Shown one piece after another: positions 22,486 to 33,300 of a DNA stretch of 64,000 bases (position 1 is the first letter of the stretch; each line of letters starts with the position of its first letter). The notes beneath the pieces were generated by a model. That model searched no databases and was not told where the DNA came from. It saw nothing but the letters and a program-made list of their open reading frames with translations. Both the position numbers and the translations under genes were made by a program. The stretch is from Podocnemis expansa (lineage: Eukaryota; Chordata; Testudines; Podocnemididae): the NCBI GenBank assembly GCA_007922195.1, contig ML681963.1, positions 59,096,008 through 59,160,007 of the forward strand, given 5' to 3'.

Positions 22486-23440
22486 AGTTGTCTGTGTAAC
22501 TGGCACTCAATCCCTGATGTATATGCATCATCTTATAGACTTTACTTGCAAGCTCAGATACACAATTTTTTCCACATGTCCTCTGTCTCATGGACAGGAT
22601 GGATCTGCTCTGGGGATCAATCAGAGTTATGTAGTGAAGGGAACAATTGTATGCAGGACCCCTGGTTCATTTGTTGCAGAAGGTGAAAGAGGTGTGATGT
22701 GAATTGAATTGAACAGTGGTTTGCAGGAAGAGAAAGGACGGTTTCATGGTTAATAGTTGAATGCTGCCCTGGAGAACTGGATAATATCTCTGTTTCTGCA
22801 ACAGAGTTCCTGTGTGATGCTAGTCATGTCACTTAAAATTTTTCATATGTGGTAACTAATTGTGTTTATCTCATTTAATTGGTACCAGTACAAAAGGTTA
22901 CAGGTGACATCAGACATCCTTACTGATGCTGGTAATTACCTCAAATGTCTTAGTCAGTTTGTTGTTATATATTAGTTTGCAATAATATTTTCGTCATATG
23001 CAGTAAACAAAATATGAAATTATACAAACGATGAGGAAACAAAATATTTAACAGCTGCATATTGAGAGAACATCTTCCATCCTGTACAGTGAATAAGGGA
23101 TGTGTCCTGTCAAAAAACTATGTGACCATGTTAATAAAAGCTGTATTATAATGCATGTGTGATAGGGAGCCAAATTAAGGTTGAAAAAGCAATCTTAATT
23201 CCAGCATTTTCTAACTTTTGTGTGATTGACTCTGAAAATTTAATATTCTTTAACTGTGTTTTTGTATAATTTTTTTATATTTTTAAAATAAGCAAATTGA
23301 AAAAAACCCAGGAATTGTATTATGGAGCATTACAATGACATTCACATGGGTCATCAGCAAGGTTGGGACCTAAAGATTGACCATAAAGACTTTGTCACTT
23401 AAACTGTCATCCCCAACAGAAATCAACACTAGAGAGAGAT
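22486..23440. other. Unannotated AT-rich DNA
   Basis: There is no gene or clear repeat. Homeodomain-like TAATTG words (22857 and 22877) and a TGACATCA word (near 22906) occur around 22.85-22.93 kb, which could be regulatory. I have no conservation data. Confidence 0.4.
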
Positions 23441-24330
23441 GGGACTCTGACAGGGTGTTTCACAGCTGCTGAAAGCCACGGGGTATTAAGACTTGGGAAG
23501 CAATGCCATTCAAGGCTCTGGGGCAATCTGCATTCTAACCATCACATAGTCTTCTGCCCTTCCCTCCTTCTTCCCATAAAAAAAAAAAAATAATCCTCTT
23601 TTGCCTCATCATCTTCAATCCACCCCTGTCCCAGTCCTGTTTGCACCCTGCTCTACCCCCCAGCTCCTCATCCCAGTTTTATTCCCCTCATGAAACCACT
23701 TCTCATCTCTGCTCCTTAGGCTTCTCAGCCCAGTCCCAGTTACTATTTACTGGTTTATCTGATTCCTGCCCTCCAGTCAGTCAATCTCTGCCTCCCCCAT
23801 ACACCCCTTCAGCCCCACTGACTTCCAGCCTTAATCTTCCTCCAATCTCAGTAATCGATCCCAAAACTCCATGTCCCAGTCTCTTTTCCCAGGCAGCTGC
23901 AGTTCTTCCCTCACACAGACTCCTTATCAAATCTGTTTTTTCTCTTCCATCCTTCCACCATATTGGTTTTCAATGCCAGTCTCCCCAGAACTCTTCATTT
24001 GACCTCATTTCCCCCACCACAAAGCTCCTGGTTGCCTGTCCACCATTTCCTTGCTGCACTTCCAGTGCCCTTCCTCATCTAAATCCAGTCTGTCCTAAGC
24101 AGGCTTCCCACCCCAATGCACACTTCCCATCTCTCTGCATGTCCTGTGCTAGTCGTCTCTGTATTCGAATCAGGCAGCTTCCATACCCTCTGGATCCAGC
24201 ATAGGAGACACAGTCTCTCTAGTCTTACTGCAAACACCCAAACATGAACCCCACACAACCCACAGTGGCCCAGGGCTACAACTGCAGATCAAGTCCTGCT
24301 CAGCATCCTGCTGCCTTGGCTGCCGCATGC
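23441..24330. other. Pyrimidine-rich tract
   Basis: The plus strand is rich in CCC, CTC and TCC words, which keeps a long frame (23641-24204) free of stops. The predicted peptide is dominated by Ser, Pro and Leu with no domain. I read this as low-complexity, probably repetitive, noncoding DNA. Confidence 0.5.
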
Positions 24331-24339
24331 TCAAAGCAG

Positions 24340-24680
24340 ATGGAAGCTTCAGTAATTGTAACTAAAACCTAAAATATGAACCCCAGTTTTTCAAAAGTCT
24401 GTAATTTGGTTAGATTTTCATGGGGATGATAGGAAGGCCACCCCCTGCCAAATCTCAGAGTCCCTACTTGAAAGCACAGGGACACCACAGCTTTTCAAAA
24501 TGGGCAAAACAACATATTTTTCTTAGCTGCATTCTCAGAAATGACTGACCCGTTTTGACTGAAATTTAAAAGTAAAATCTGCCTCAGGCAGAAACCCAGA
24601 GTTGAACATTTCAGTCCAAGTGGCTAAATGTCGACAAAATTATAAGCAACTGAAAACACAGTCTTATAGTGTCAGACAAC
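24340..24680. repeat. Possible ancient repeat, relative at 31.1-31.3 kb
   Basis: The sequence with TGAACATTTCAGTCCAAGTGGC and AAGCAACTGAAAACA resembles 31130-31275 (CAATAGCTGAACATTATAAGTGGCTGAAAACA) in order and spacing. The family is unknown to me. Confidence 0.35.
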
Positions 24681-25088
24681 CTTAATAATAGGCGGCGCTA
24701 CCAGTCTAGCCTACAATAAATACACTGTTGCCAAGTTACATGTCAGTATGAACCATAAATTTCAATTTACTCCCTTTCTATGATTACACTCTCCATTATA
24801 TTATTGAGTTTTATTGTAACGTTGCATGAGGATTTTGCACTGGATTTCCTTGGTTTCTTAGAGAAAGGGGGGAAAAAAGAAATGTGAGCTATGTGAATGA
24901 GACTCCAACACCATATCTAATAAAGAACTCCAAGAAGACCTCCTGCAACACAATTTATCCTGGATTTAAGGACAATCAAATCCTAACCTAAACAACTACA
25001 AGAGAAACTCAAAAACTCATTCCCCTCAAACCCACCACAGGTATCTTATGCGTGCTTCCCAAGATACACAAACAAGTGAAATCAGACA

Positions 25089-25185
25089 CAAACAATGAGA
25101 GTCTTGTGACACTTTAAAGACTAACAGATTTCTTCAGGCATAAGCTTTCGTGGGCTCCAACCCACTTCATCAGATGCATGAAGTG
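25089..25185 (-). ncRNA. Hammerhead-ribozyme-like core in Penelope 3' tail
   Basis: On the minus strand CTGATGA (25167-25173) is followed by an extra A, a GTGGG / CCCAC stem with a six-base loop, GAAA (25146-25149) and a small GC-TTAT-GC hairpin. This is the order of the conserved hammerhead core with stems II and III. Hammerhead motifs are known in Penelope-like elements. Against activity are the extra A after CTGATGA and a C instead of the expected U after stem III. I therefore call it hammerhead-like, probably inactive. Confidence 0.5.
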
Positions 25186-26280
25186 TGAACTACAGTTGAG
25201 AAGAACATACACACATGCCAGGATGGAGGAGGGCAAGTGTTAGCAAAGTCAGTTCAGAGAGCAGTTGGGGCCCATTCACACCAGTTGATCAAAGGGAGAG
25301 AATGTATGAACAGAACAATCACTTTTTGTAAAGTGCTAACTTCCAAGTCCCTATTCAGACCCAGTCTGATTGTGTCAAGCTTGCAAATTAGTTCTAACTC
25401 TGAAGTTTCATGATGAAGTCTGTTTCTGAAGTTTCTTTGTTGAAGTATGGCAACCTTCAAGTCTGCCGTTGAGTGTCCAGGGAGACTAAAGTGTTCTACC
25501 AGTTTATGGATGTTGCCATTTTTGATGTCCAATTTGTGTCCATTTATCCTTTTGCGCAAGGATAGTCCGGTTTGGCCAATGTACTTGGCAGAGGGGCATC
25601 GCTGGACCGTGATAGCGTATACAACATCAGTGGATGTGCAGGTGAATGAGCCCCTGATGGTGCAGTTGATATGATTGGGACCTGTGATGGTATCATTTGA
25701 GTTGATGTTCGAGCAGAGTTGGCAGTAGGATTTGTTGCAACAATAAGGTTCCTGGATTAGTGTTCTTGTTGTATGGTGTTCAGTTGCTGGTGAATATTTG
25801 CTTCAGGTTGGGGGGCTGTTTGTAAGCAAGGATAAGCCTGCCTCCCAAGGCTTGAGAGAGTGGGGGGTCATCTTCTAGGATAGGTGGTAGATTTTTGATA
25901 TGTTGGAGAGATTTTAGCTAGGGATTGTAGGTGATGACCACTGGTGTTCTGTTGTTTTCTTTGTCAGGTCTGCCCTGTAATAGGTGGCTCCTGGGTACCA
26001 TCTGGCTTTGTCAATTTGTTTTTTCACTTCCCCAGGTGAATACTGTAGTTTTAGGAATGCCTGAGAGAGATCTTGTATGTGTTTGTCTCTGAAGGATCAG
26101 AGCAGACCCAGTTGTACCTTAAGACTTTGCTGTAGATGATGGATTGTAATGTCTCCCGGATGGAAGCTGGAGGCATGTAGATATGCGCTGCAGTCAGTTG
26201 GTTTTCGGTATAGGGTGGTGTTAATGTGTCCATCACTTATACGTACAGTAGTGTCCGAGAAGTGGATTTCTTATGTGGAC
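25089..26280 (-). pseudogene. Penelope-like element, inverted 5'-truncated copy with GIY-YIG domain
   Basis: Perfect 12-bp direct repeats TGAAATCAGACA (25077-25088 and 26281-26292) flank the segment. On the minus strand it starts within the RT C-terminal region (DGHINTTLYRKPTD near 26.2 kb, then IIYSKVLRYNWVCSDPSE), passes through a linker, and reaches a GIY-YIG-like domain at 25.69-25.25 kb (TSTDVVYAITVQRCPSAKY, IGQTGLSLRKRINGHK, HFSLPGHS). It ends in the tail at 25089-25185. GIY-YIG is the endonuclease that nicks target DNA for Penelope insertion. It is the best preserved Penelope piece here but has stops in the linker. Confidence 0.85.
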
Positions 26281-26772
26281 TGAAATCAGACAGACTCATC
26301 ATATTTGGCCATTGTACTCTTACTAAAGTAATATTGGGAGAAAACATCTTCATACCACTCACCATATGCCACTCACCATATGCAAAGGCATCTTCCTCCA
26401 GGTCCCAATCAACTTCTTCTGTGCATTTCACAATATTAATAACCTCCTTCAAAACACCAACTCTGCCACCATTGCTGTCACTTCCCTACACACTGACATC
26501 CTTCACAATGATGGCATTGCTGCCTGCCTCAAATATTTACAAGACAAAGGACAACCCTCAGATATCTATCACAAATATAATGCCAAACTAATTCATATCC
26601 TTAACAATTTTACATTCAACTAAAAGCACTTTGTCCCAACCATGAGAACAGTCATGGGTACTAGGATAGCTTCCCAATACTCCAATCTCTTCGCAGGCCA
26701 CCTTGAAGAAGAATTTCTGTAGAAATGCACCATGAAACCAGTGATATACCTGAGATACAATGATATTTTCAT

Positions 26773-27160
26773 CAGGAATGTTGCTGCTCAGGGAAAAGAC
26801 CTGGGGCATGGGCCCAGGCCCCACCCCCCAGGCCAAAATCTGGCACCCCGGTCCCAATTGTGCATGGGCTCCTGCCACTTTCATGCTGGCCCCAAGATCC
26901 CTGGCCAGGTTTGGGGCTGGGAGAGGCAGGAACAGCCACGGGCATCCCAGCCTCAATCCCCTGCCAGGAGTAGCAGGTGCCGCTGAAGGTGTCCTGGCCT
27001 CTATCCCCAGCCAGGGCCGAGGCCTGGAGAGCCGGGCACTGCAGCAGGTGCCCCGGTCCTGTGTCCTCTGGTTCAGGACGGGGCCAGTCCGGATACTCAG
27101 AGCACTGACACCAAGACTTGGGGCACATGCCCAGTGTCCCAGGCACCAGTGACACCCCTG
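26773..27160. mobile_element. hAT-like element in Penelope RT, TSD (A/G)TTTTCAT
   Basis: ATTTTCAT (26765-26772) and GTTTTCAT (27161-27168) flank ends CAGGAATGTTGCTG and CAGTGACACCCCTG, which are imperfect inverted repeats. The interior is GC-rich. Excision rejoins the Penelope RT active-site segment to its FILWTDNL continuation. Confidence 0.75.
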
Positions 27161-27321
27161 GTTTTCATCCTCTGGACAGACAACTTAAACTCCTTCACAG
27201 GTTTCCATCACAACCTCAGCAACCAGAATCCATTAATTAAAATCTCTCTGGAACACTCCCACATTAGCATCAACTTCCTGGTTACCATGATCAGCTTCAA
27301 TGGTGGAAGCTTATAGACCAT

Positions 27322-28768
27322 CAGGGTTAAAGTAAGCTGGAATGCTCCAGAACGCCATTCAGGGGCCAACAAATTTGAGGGGCCAGCATTCTGTGGCCAT
27401 GAAAAATAAAAAAAACCAGAAGGAATACATGTTCCTCACTGCCCTGGCGCAGGAGCTGCAGCCAAGCTGGGGGAGTTTTCAAATCTCCCACTCTGAGCAT
27501 GCTCAGATGTGTGCTTGGGGCCAGGGAGCAGCTCTGGGCAGGTAAGGGGGAGGGGAAATCAGGGTCGGGGGGAGTGGCAGAGAACTGGTGGGTGGGTGGG
27601 TGAGGAAGGGTCCGGGGGGGGGGGGGGGAATCAGGAAGCCTGTGTACAGGAGGATGTTATCATGGAAGGGGGTCAGGGAGCCAACAGGTAGGCGGGAAAG
27701 GTGCTCGAAGGTTGGGAAGCCGGCGGGCAGCAGGGAAGGGGGAGGGGGGGAATTGAGGAGCCAGTAGGCAGGTTGGTCAGGAAAGGGAGTCAGGGACCTA
27801 GCAGGTGGATGGGAAGGGGCCGAGGACAGTTGGGGAGCCGGCAGGGAAAGGCCCAAGGGTCAAGGAGCTGGCAGGTGGGCAGGTCTGGGAAGGGGGAGGG
27901 GGATCAGGGAACTAGCAGGCAGGTGGCGAAGGTGCCCAGGGGTCAGGGACTCAGGGAGCCAGCAGGGAAGGGGCCCAAGGGTCAGGGTCAGGGAGCCAGC
28001 CTGGCAGGAATTCTGGAGTAGAGGCCTGGGGGTGTCAGGGAGCCAGCAGGACAGAGAAGGAGCCAGGAAGTCAGCAGATTGGGGAAGGGGGCTGGAGAGC
28101 TGGTGTGCAGTTGGGTTGGGGAAGGGGGCAGGGGATTAAGGAGTCAGTGGATTGAGAAAGGGGGCCAGGGAAAGGAGCCTGAGGGTGAGTGGGTCAAGGA
28201 AGGGGTTGGGGAGTCAGTGGTTCATGGAACGGGGTCAGGGAGCCAGGAGGCAGGTGAGGGGTCATGTAGTCAGCGGGTCAGGGAACTAGCAGGTGGGCAG
28301 GTCAAGAAAGGGACGGGGAGTCAGGGAGCCGGCAGGCAGGGGAAGGATTCTGGGGGTCAGGGAGTCATGGGATCTGTATGGGTGAGTTAGAACTGGAAGG
28401 GACCATGAGAGGTCACTGAGTCCGGTCCTCTGCATTCTTGCCAAGACTAAGTACCATCTTGGGAGGCACAGGGAGCAGCATGTGAGGCCAGGATTGGGGG
28501 GACAGGGGCAGAGGGGGCAGTGTATGAGGCCAGAGATCAAGGTCAGGGAGGTGCAGAGGGATAGAGCAGGTAAGTGTGCAAGGCCAGTATTTTTAAGGAG
28601 TGATAACTATCCTTTTGTGGAGTGATAACCGATACATATGGTACTGAGAAGTGGTTGCAAATGCCTACCAGGGCTGAGGTCCACACATGCATGAAGGGGG
28701 TCCAAACAATATGAAAGGGGACCCAGAGATTAGGTGAGTTCCAGGGTCTGTCAAATTATACTTTAATG
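27322..28768. mobile_element. hAT-like element (CAGGGGTTAAAG family), copy 4, with minisatellite
   Basis: The left end CAGGGTTAAAGTAAG is intact. The right end retains ATTATACTTTAAT but has lost CCCTG. The flanks TAGACCAT and TAGACAAC are weakly alike. The interior holds a long G-rich minisatellite and, near 28385-28460, a CR1 3'-end-like stretch (GAACTGGAAGGGACCATGAG). It interrupts the forward Penelope copy. Confidence 0.65.
27540..28360. repeat. G-rich minisatellite, GTCAGGGAGCCAGCAGG unit
   Basis: Units of roughly 35-50 bp built from GTCAGGGAGCC, AGCAGGCAGGT and GGAAGGGGG words recur about 18 times. The strong strand bias (very few C runs) opens long frames that do not encode anything recognisable. 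It could form G-quadruplexes. Confidence 0.8.
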
Positions 28769-28966
28769 TAGACAACTGTACAGAAGAAATCCTTGAATCA
28801 TGACTCCTGCCTTCCTAGATACTGCAACCACCCTTAACAAAGCAAAAAAATTGTTATCTACAGCCAGGAACTCAGATACTAGCAAAGATGCTCCAAGGAC
28901 AAAGTCCAGGATATACACCTTAATGCACTTGAAACCACATTTACCAAATAAGGGTTCTCCACCAGA

Positions 28967-29077
28967 AAAAAGAAAACAAAGAGTTTGGTGGTCCTTTTGA
29001 AGACTAACAAATTTATTTATCACATGAGCTTTCATGGGAGAAAATCCCTCTTTGTCAGATGCTTTGAAGATGAGGAA
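28967..29077 (-). repeat. Penelope 3' tail insertion, TSD CT(C/T)CACCAGA
   Basis: On the minus strand it reads CTGACAAAGAGGG (degenerate core), TTTTCTCCCATGAAAGCTCATG, TTTGTTAGTCTT and an A/C-rich end. CTCCACCAGA (28957-28966) and CTTCACCAGA (29078-29087) are 9/10 direct repeats. The insertion lies in the forward Penelope linker region. Confidence 0.7.
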
Positions 29078-29262
29078 CTTCACCAGAGGAGGAGCCACCC
29101 AAATACCAAAAGAATCTGCTTCAATACAGAAATAAAACCCCTTCCAATTACACATTTCAAGTTGTTACCTACCAGCACACACTGGAACCCATAATGGATA
29201 TCAAACAACTAAAACTCATACTCAATGGCACCCGCTGTGCAGACTGCAATACAGACAGAGTA

Positions 29263-30060
29263 TGGTATTTGCTTTTTCTTTTTTCTTCCCCCTCTGCTGC
29301 TGCCTGATTGCTTACTTCAGTTCCACATGGTGTTCGGTTGACTGGTCAGTTCATAACTCTGGTGTTCATATATTTGAGGTTCTCTTGTACCAGCAAAACT
29401 ATCAGCTCCTTCCAGTAAAGACATGCTGGAAAATAGAAGGCTTTTCTGAACTGGACAGCCAGAATAAAGTGCATGATAGACAGACATGTATGGGGGCAGA
29501 ATTATGAGTTATATACTGACTTTACTTCCTGTAAAGGTGTGCATATATTGACACTCCCCAAAATCCATAGCTGCTCCAGCACAGAGTTGTGAAAATACCA
29601 CTGCCTTGATCAGAAATGCTCCACAGTTTTCTTCAAAAGTAAAATTTAGAGTGTGAGCTGGAAGAGTTATGGTTTCTCATGCTAATCGAGACTTACATGC
29701 TTAGAATTATGATTCATTATGAAATTAGCATTCTGTACATTAAAGAACCTACTTGTACACAAAATACTATGAACATTTTTCATTTGTTTCTTTCCCCGAA
29801 AGTCCTACCAATGTCCCAGATCAGTGGCCTGGAAAATTTCAAACTTGAAAAAACCCGAAAGCATATCTCCAACAATAATGGTGTCAGGATAATCTGAGGT
29901 CAACATTTGTTATGTTCTCACTCCTTCATATCCCCTAACTATGTAAAGTTTATTGCAAAGTTTTTAAATATTTAGGAAACAATTGTATATGCAAACCCTT
30001 GCTCATACTAGAAATCTGATTGATTTCAAAGGAACTGCTCATGTAAATAAGGAAGACTCT
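29263..30060. other. Unannotated AT-rich DNA
   Basis: I see no gene or repeat after the Penelope linker ends. Confidence 0.45.
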
Positions 30061-30067
30061 CTCCAGT

Positions 30068-30217
30068 AAAAACAAAGAAGGAGTCCTGTGGCACTTAAAG
30101 ACTAACAAATTTATTGATTGCATGAGCTTTTGCGGGAGAAAATCTCACTCCCACGAAAGCTCATGCAATCAACAAATTTTTTAGTCTTTAAGTGCCACAG
30201 GACTCCTTCTTTGTTTT
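30068..30217. repeat. Fold-back dimer of the Penelope 3' tail
   Basis: The left arm (30068-30137) and right arm (30147-30217) are near-perfect inverted copies around a 9-bp centre, so the segment forms a hairpin with arms of about 70 bp. Each arm ends with AAGGAGTCCTGTGGCACTT or its complement. The hammerhead-like CTGATGA box is absent because the centre starts just before CCCACGAAAGCTCATGC. A GAACTAGACTAA tail follows at 30220-30235 and again at 30359-30390. Confidence 0.8.
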
Positions 30218-30399
30218 ACTGAACTAGACTAAAATGGATGCCCTTTGAATCTCACAAGAAAGGCTTTGCAGGATGGGGCACTGTATATTGACATATTTTT
30301 TAATTTTCTCAACTGTGAGAATGAACATATTTTATTTATGAAGCAAAGAGTCCTTTGCTGAACTAGACTAACATGGCTGCCCCTTTGGAACTGTATATA

Positions 30400-33300
30400 G
30401 TGAACAACTCATACTTTTTCAAAGGTGCTTTTGGAGTTACAGCCATTTAGAGAAGAATTAATAACCAGCTTCTATTTCCTATCAACCTGCCAGATATAAT
30501 TTATCCCAGGTTCTGGCATAGACATGCAATAACCATATAATTCTAAATAGAATGTTATAGTATCAAAATTCAGTTAACAGAATATTATCTTCTAGTTCTA
30601 GAAGCCACTCCAAAAACAAGCGGAGGGGTGATGTTCTTGTCCCTATCTCCCACTCACAAGTCAGCAGAAGTGGCCAGCCATGGACGGGGAGCAACTGGTT
30701 GTGCTAAAAGGTGCTTGCAGTGGGGATGCCCCCATATGGATTTGAGAGAAAATACACTTTATAAATTTTACCCCAGTAAAGGCCTGTTTCATTCAGTGAG
30801 CAAACTTTTAGTATATTTTACAGGTTTCTTAAGTAACACACACCCAAGCTAACCTCACATGCAAGTGAAGTGACACCTGTCCGCTTTCAGATTATTGGTA
30901 GATTGTTGTTAAAAATAGGCCTGAAATTGTTTTGTAAAGTACTGCATACGTCCCAAGTACAATTCCTAAGGGGTTGTCATTTGTCCAAATGAAAGATTTT
31001 TTTTTTTTTTAAAACCAGGTCATTCTGACACTTCTCACTGAGGACTCTTCCTCCTTTTAATTTTCTATTCTCTGATCTCACCTCTCTGATTCTTAGAGCT
31101 GTGGAAAAGGTCAGACAATTTTTATAAGTGGAAAGGTACTTTTTCCATTTTGCTCTCTCTCAAAAATGACAAAAGTAGTTTTGCTGCAGGTTTTCAAAAA
31201 TATTCATCCTCAAAGTCAAGGTTGATTTCAACCCAATAGCTGAACATTATAAGTGGCTGAAAACAGGAGATTTAATGGCAACCTTAGCTATAACTAATGC
31301 CAGCACTCTTGCTATATTAAACATGCTGCTACAAATAACAGCAATGTATGCTGGGAAATGATGGACTAAAGAACATAAGGTTTGATCCTACATCACTGAA
31401 GTTAACAGGAAAGTAGACAGTCACTTCAAAAGGAAGCTAGATCAGGAAACAGAACTGAAATCCAAAATATGATTGTTAGCTACAATGCAAACATCTCCTG
31501 CAAGATCAGTTTTCTTGTTTGCAGAAGTTCCTTCATCAGAAAGGAGTATGTGATATGTTTCCAGATCTCAGTTTAGCCAAAGCTGAACTCTTGCCTGCCC
31601 TGTTAAAAAATGAATTTGCTAGTACAGATGCTAATCACAAGAGAGCATGAAGATTATGATACTTCTGACCATGCTGGATTCTAACTAGACCAGAGAGCCA
31701 GAAAGGGTTGGTCAGAGTGTTGATGAAACAGGTTGAGTGACCTGGTTAATCTAACTAGTCTGTTAAGAAGCCAAGTGTTATGGAGGCCCTGCAGAATCCC
31801 AGCTGTCACTCATTGCAAATTCAGGAGCCATTTAACAGCGTCATCGCTCTAGGCAGGGAGCAGCTCAACTCCAGCAATGTCACCAATTAATTTTTTCTGA
31901 AATAAAAGACTGCCTGTTTTGCTTGAATATGAAAATAAATAATGCTCAGAATAAAGGTATGAACCAAAAGGTAAAAAATGAATATGCTAAGAAAGAAGGA
32001 AAGCCATCTCAGTACTCTGCTGTGGTCCTCTACTTATGTCATGTAACAGCATGACAGATGAACTCTCATGTTTTTTGTATGATGCTCATCTGCTACAAAC
32101 TAGTTACCCTCATTTTTGGATTTTTTTAATATATTTTCATTTTGGGATAAATGCAGGTCAGGATCAGCAAGTCAGAATGTTTGACCTGCTCCACTTTAGT
32201 TTGTGGATCCGACAAATGATACTACTTCATCCACCTTGTCTCTTTAGTTTGCACTGGCCTTTTTCAGCTGGAGGCAGGCAGGTATTGCATGGGAAATGCA
32301 ATGTAGAAATATATTGGATGATGACAATGATGAGGAGGACTATTACAGGAAATGCACTGTTTTACATGGTCATGTCTTTCTTCTGCATACAAAAATGACT
32401 GGAGTCACCATTAAACTTAAAAAGTGCTGGCAGCATCTGTTTCCTTATGTCCCTGTGCACTGCAGTACGTTTGTAGCACTCAGGTCATCTCAATACACTG
32501 GCAAAAAAGGTTAACTGTTCTACAATATAAAGGAGAAAGTGTGATAGTATGAAGGGAAAATGGTCACTGAGGTAACATGTATTATTGAATCAATGGCTAG
32601 CAACTGAAGAACTGACTCATGCAGCAGGTAGCTAATGATCAGATAAAGTCTACAGCTAGCCAAGTCTTGTTGGCATGGGCATCATCTTACTTGTAACAGT
32701 GCTGATGTTGTACAAACCAGAGAACAGAGGGACTAGAATGCAAAAACAAGTAATAAAGAGGGAGAGAGAAAGATTGGGGAAATTGTGGAAGCTCAAATAA
32801 TATGAATTCAGACTAATTACTCTAAATTCTATCATATAGGCTGAGATTTGAGGGGTTTTTTTTTGTTAGCTACAGTTGGGACTTTAATGCCTTTTTTTCC
32901 CCTTAGATAAGCTCTCTGCTGAAAAGCAGTCCATATAATTCAAGGGCTTTTTTCAAGTTTAGTCTCTACTATCCTATTGTCATATTTATGGGGCCAGTGA
33001 CACGTATTCAGCTATGACTGTTGAACCTCGTATAAAAAAAGTGTCATGTTGAATTGTGAAGATGAAGTATAACACAGTGAGATATGTTCAGCTTCCTAAT
33101 GCCTTAAGAATATTATGTTCACTGTATAGTTATCACACACTCATTTCTGCAAGGCATGCTGTTTCTTGTACATGTCAGCTGAAACGACAGGAGCTCTACT
33201 CAAAGACAGATGATGCACCTCCTGCTGTGCTAGCAAACAGACACTCAACAAGACTTGACTTTCACTGCTAACAGGCACCGACATGGAACTTTGTGTATGA

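Larger units (their letters stand above)
24905..29262 (+). pseudogene. Penelope-like element, forward copy, RT and linker, split by four insertions
   Basis: The plus-strand pieces in order are: 25.00-25.08 kb (KLIPLKPTTGILCVLPKIHK, the Penelope RT entry motif); 26.29-26.77 kb (ATIAVTSLHTDILHNDGIAA, then MGTRIAS and YLRYNDIFI, equivalent to the YLRYxDD active-site box with a residue lost); 27.16-27.32 kb (FILWTDNLNSF, KISLEHSHISINFL); 28.77-28.96 kb (IVIYSQELRY); and 29.08-29.26 kb (the linker with VVTYQHTLEPI). Interruptions are 25089-26280 (inverted Penelope), 26773-27160 and 27322-28768 (hATs), and 28967-29077 (Penelope tail). The GIY-YIG part is not present downstream. It is a dead copy with several stops. 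Confidence 0.75.

Noticed and set aside
23641..24204. 187-residue Ser/Pro-rich open frame
   Set aside because: The pyrimidine-rich tract removes stop codons by composition; no domain, start context or splice structure supports a gene.
25089..27323. Twin-priming inversion within a single Penelope copy
   Set aside because: A perfect 12-bp TSD around the inverted part and presence of both strands' RT segments indicate an independent insertion.
27701..28390. Gly/Gln-rich reading frames
   Set aside because: They are translations of a G-rich minisatellite.
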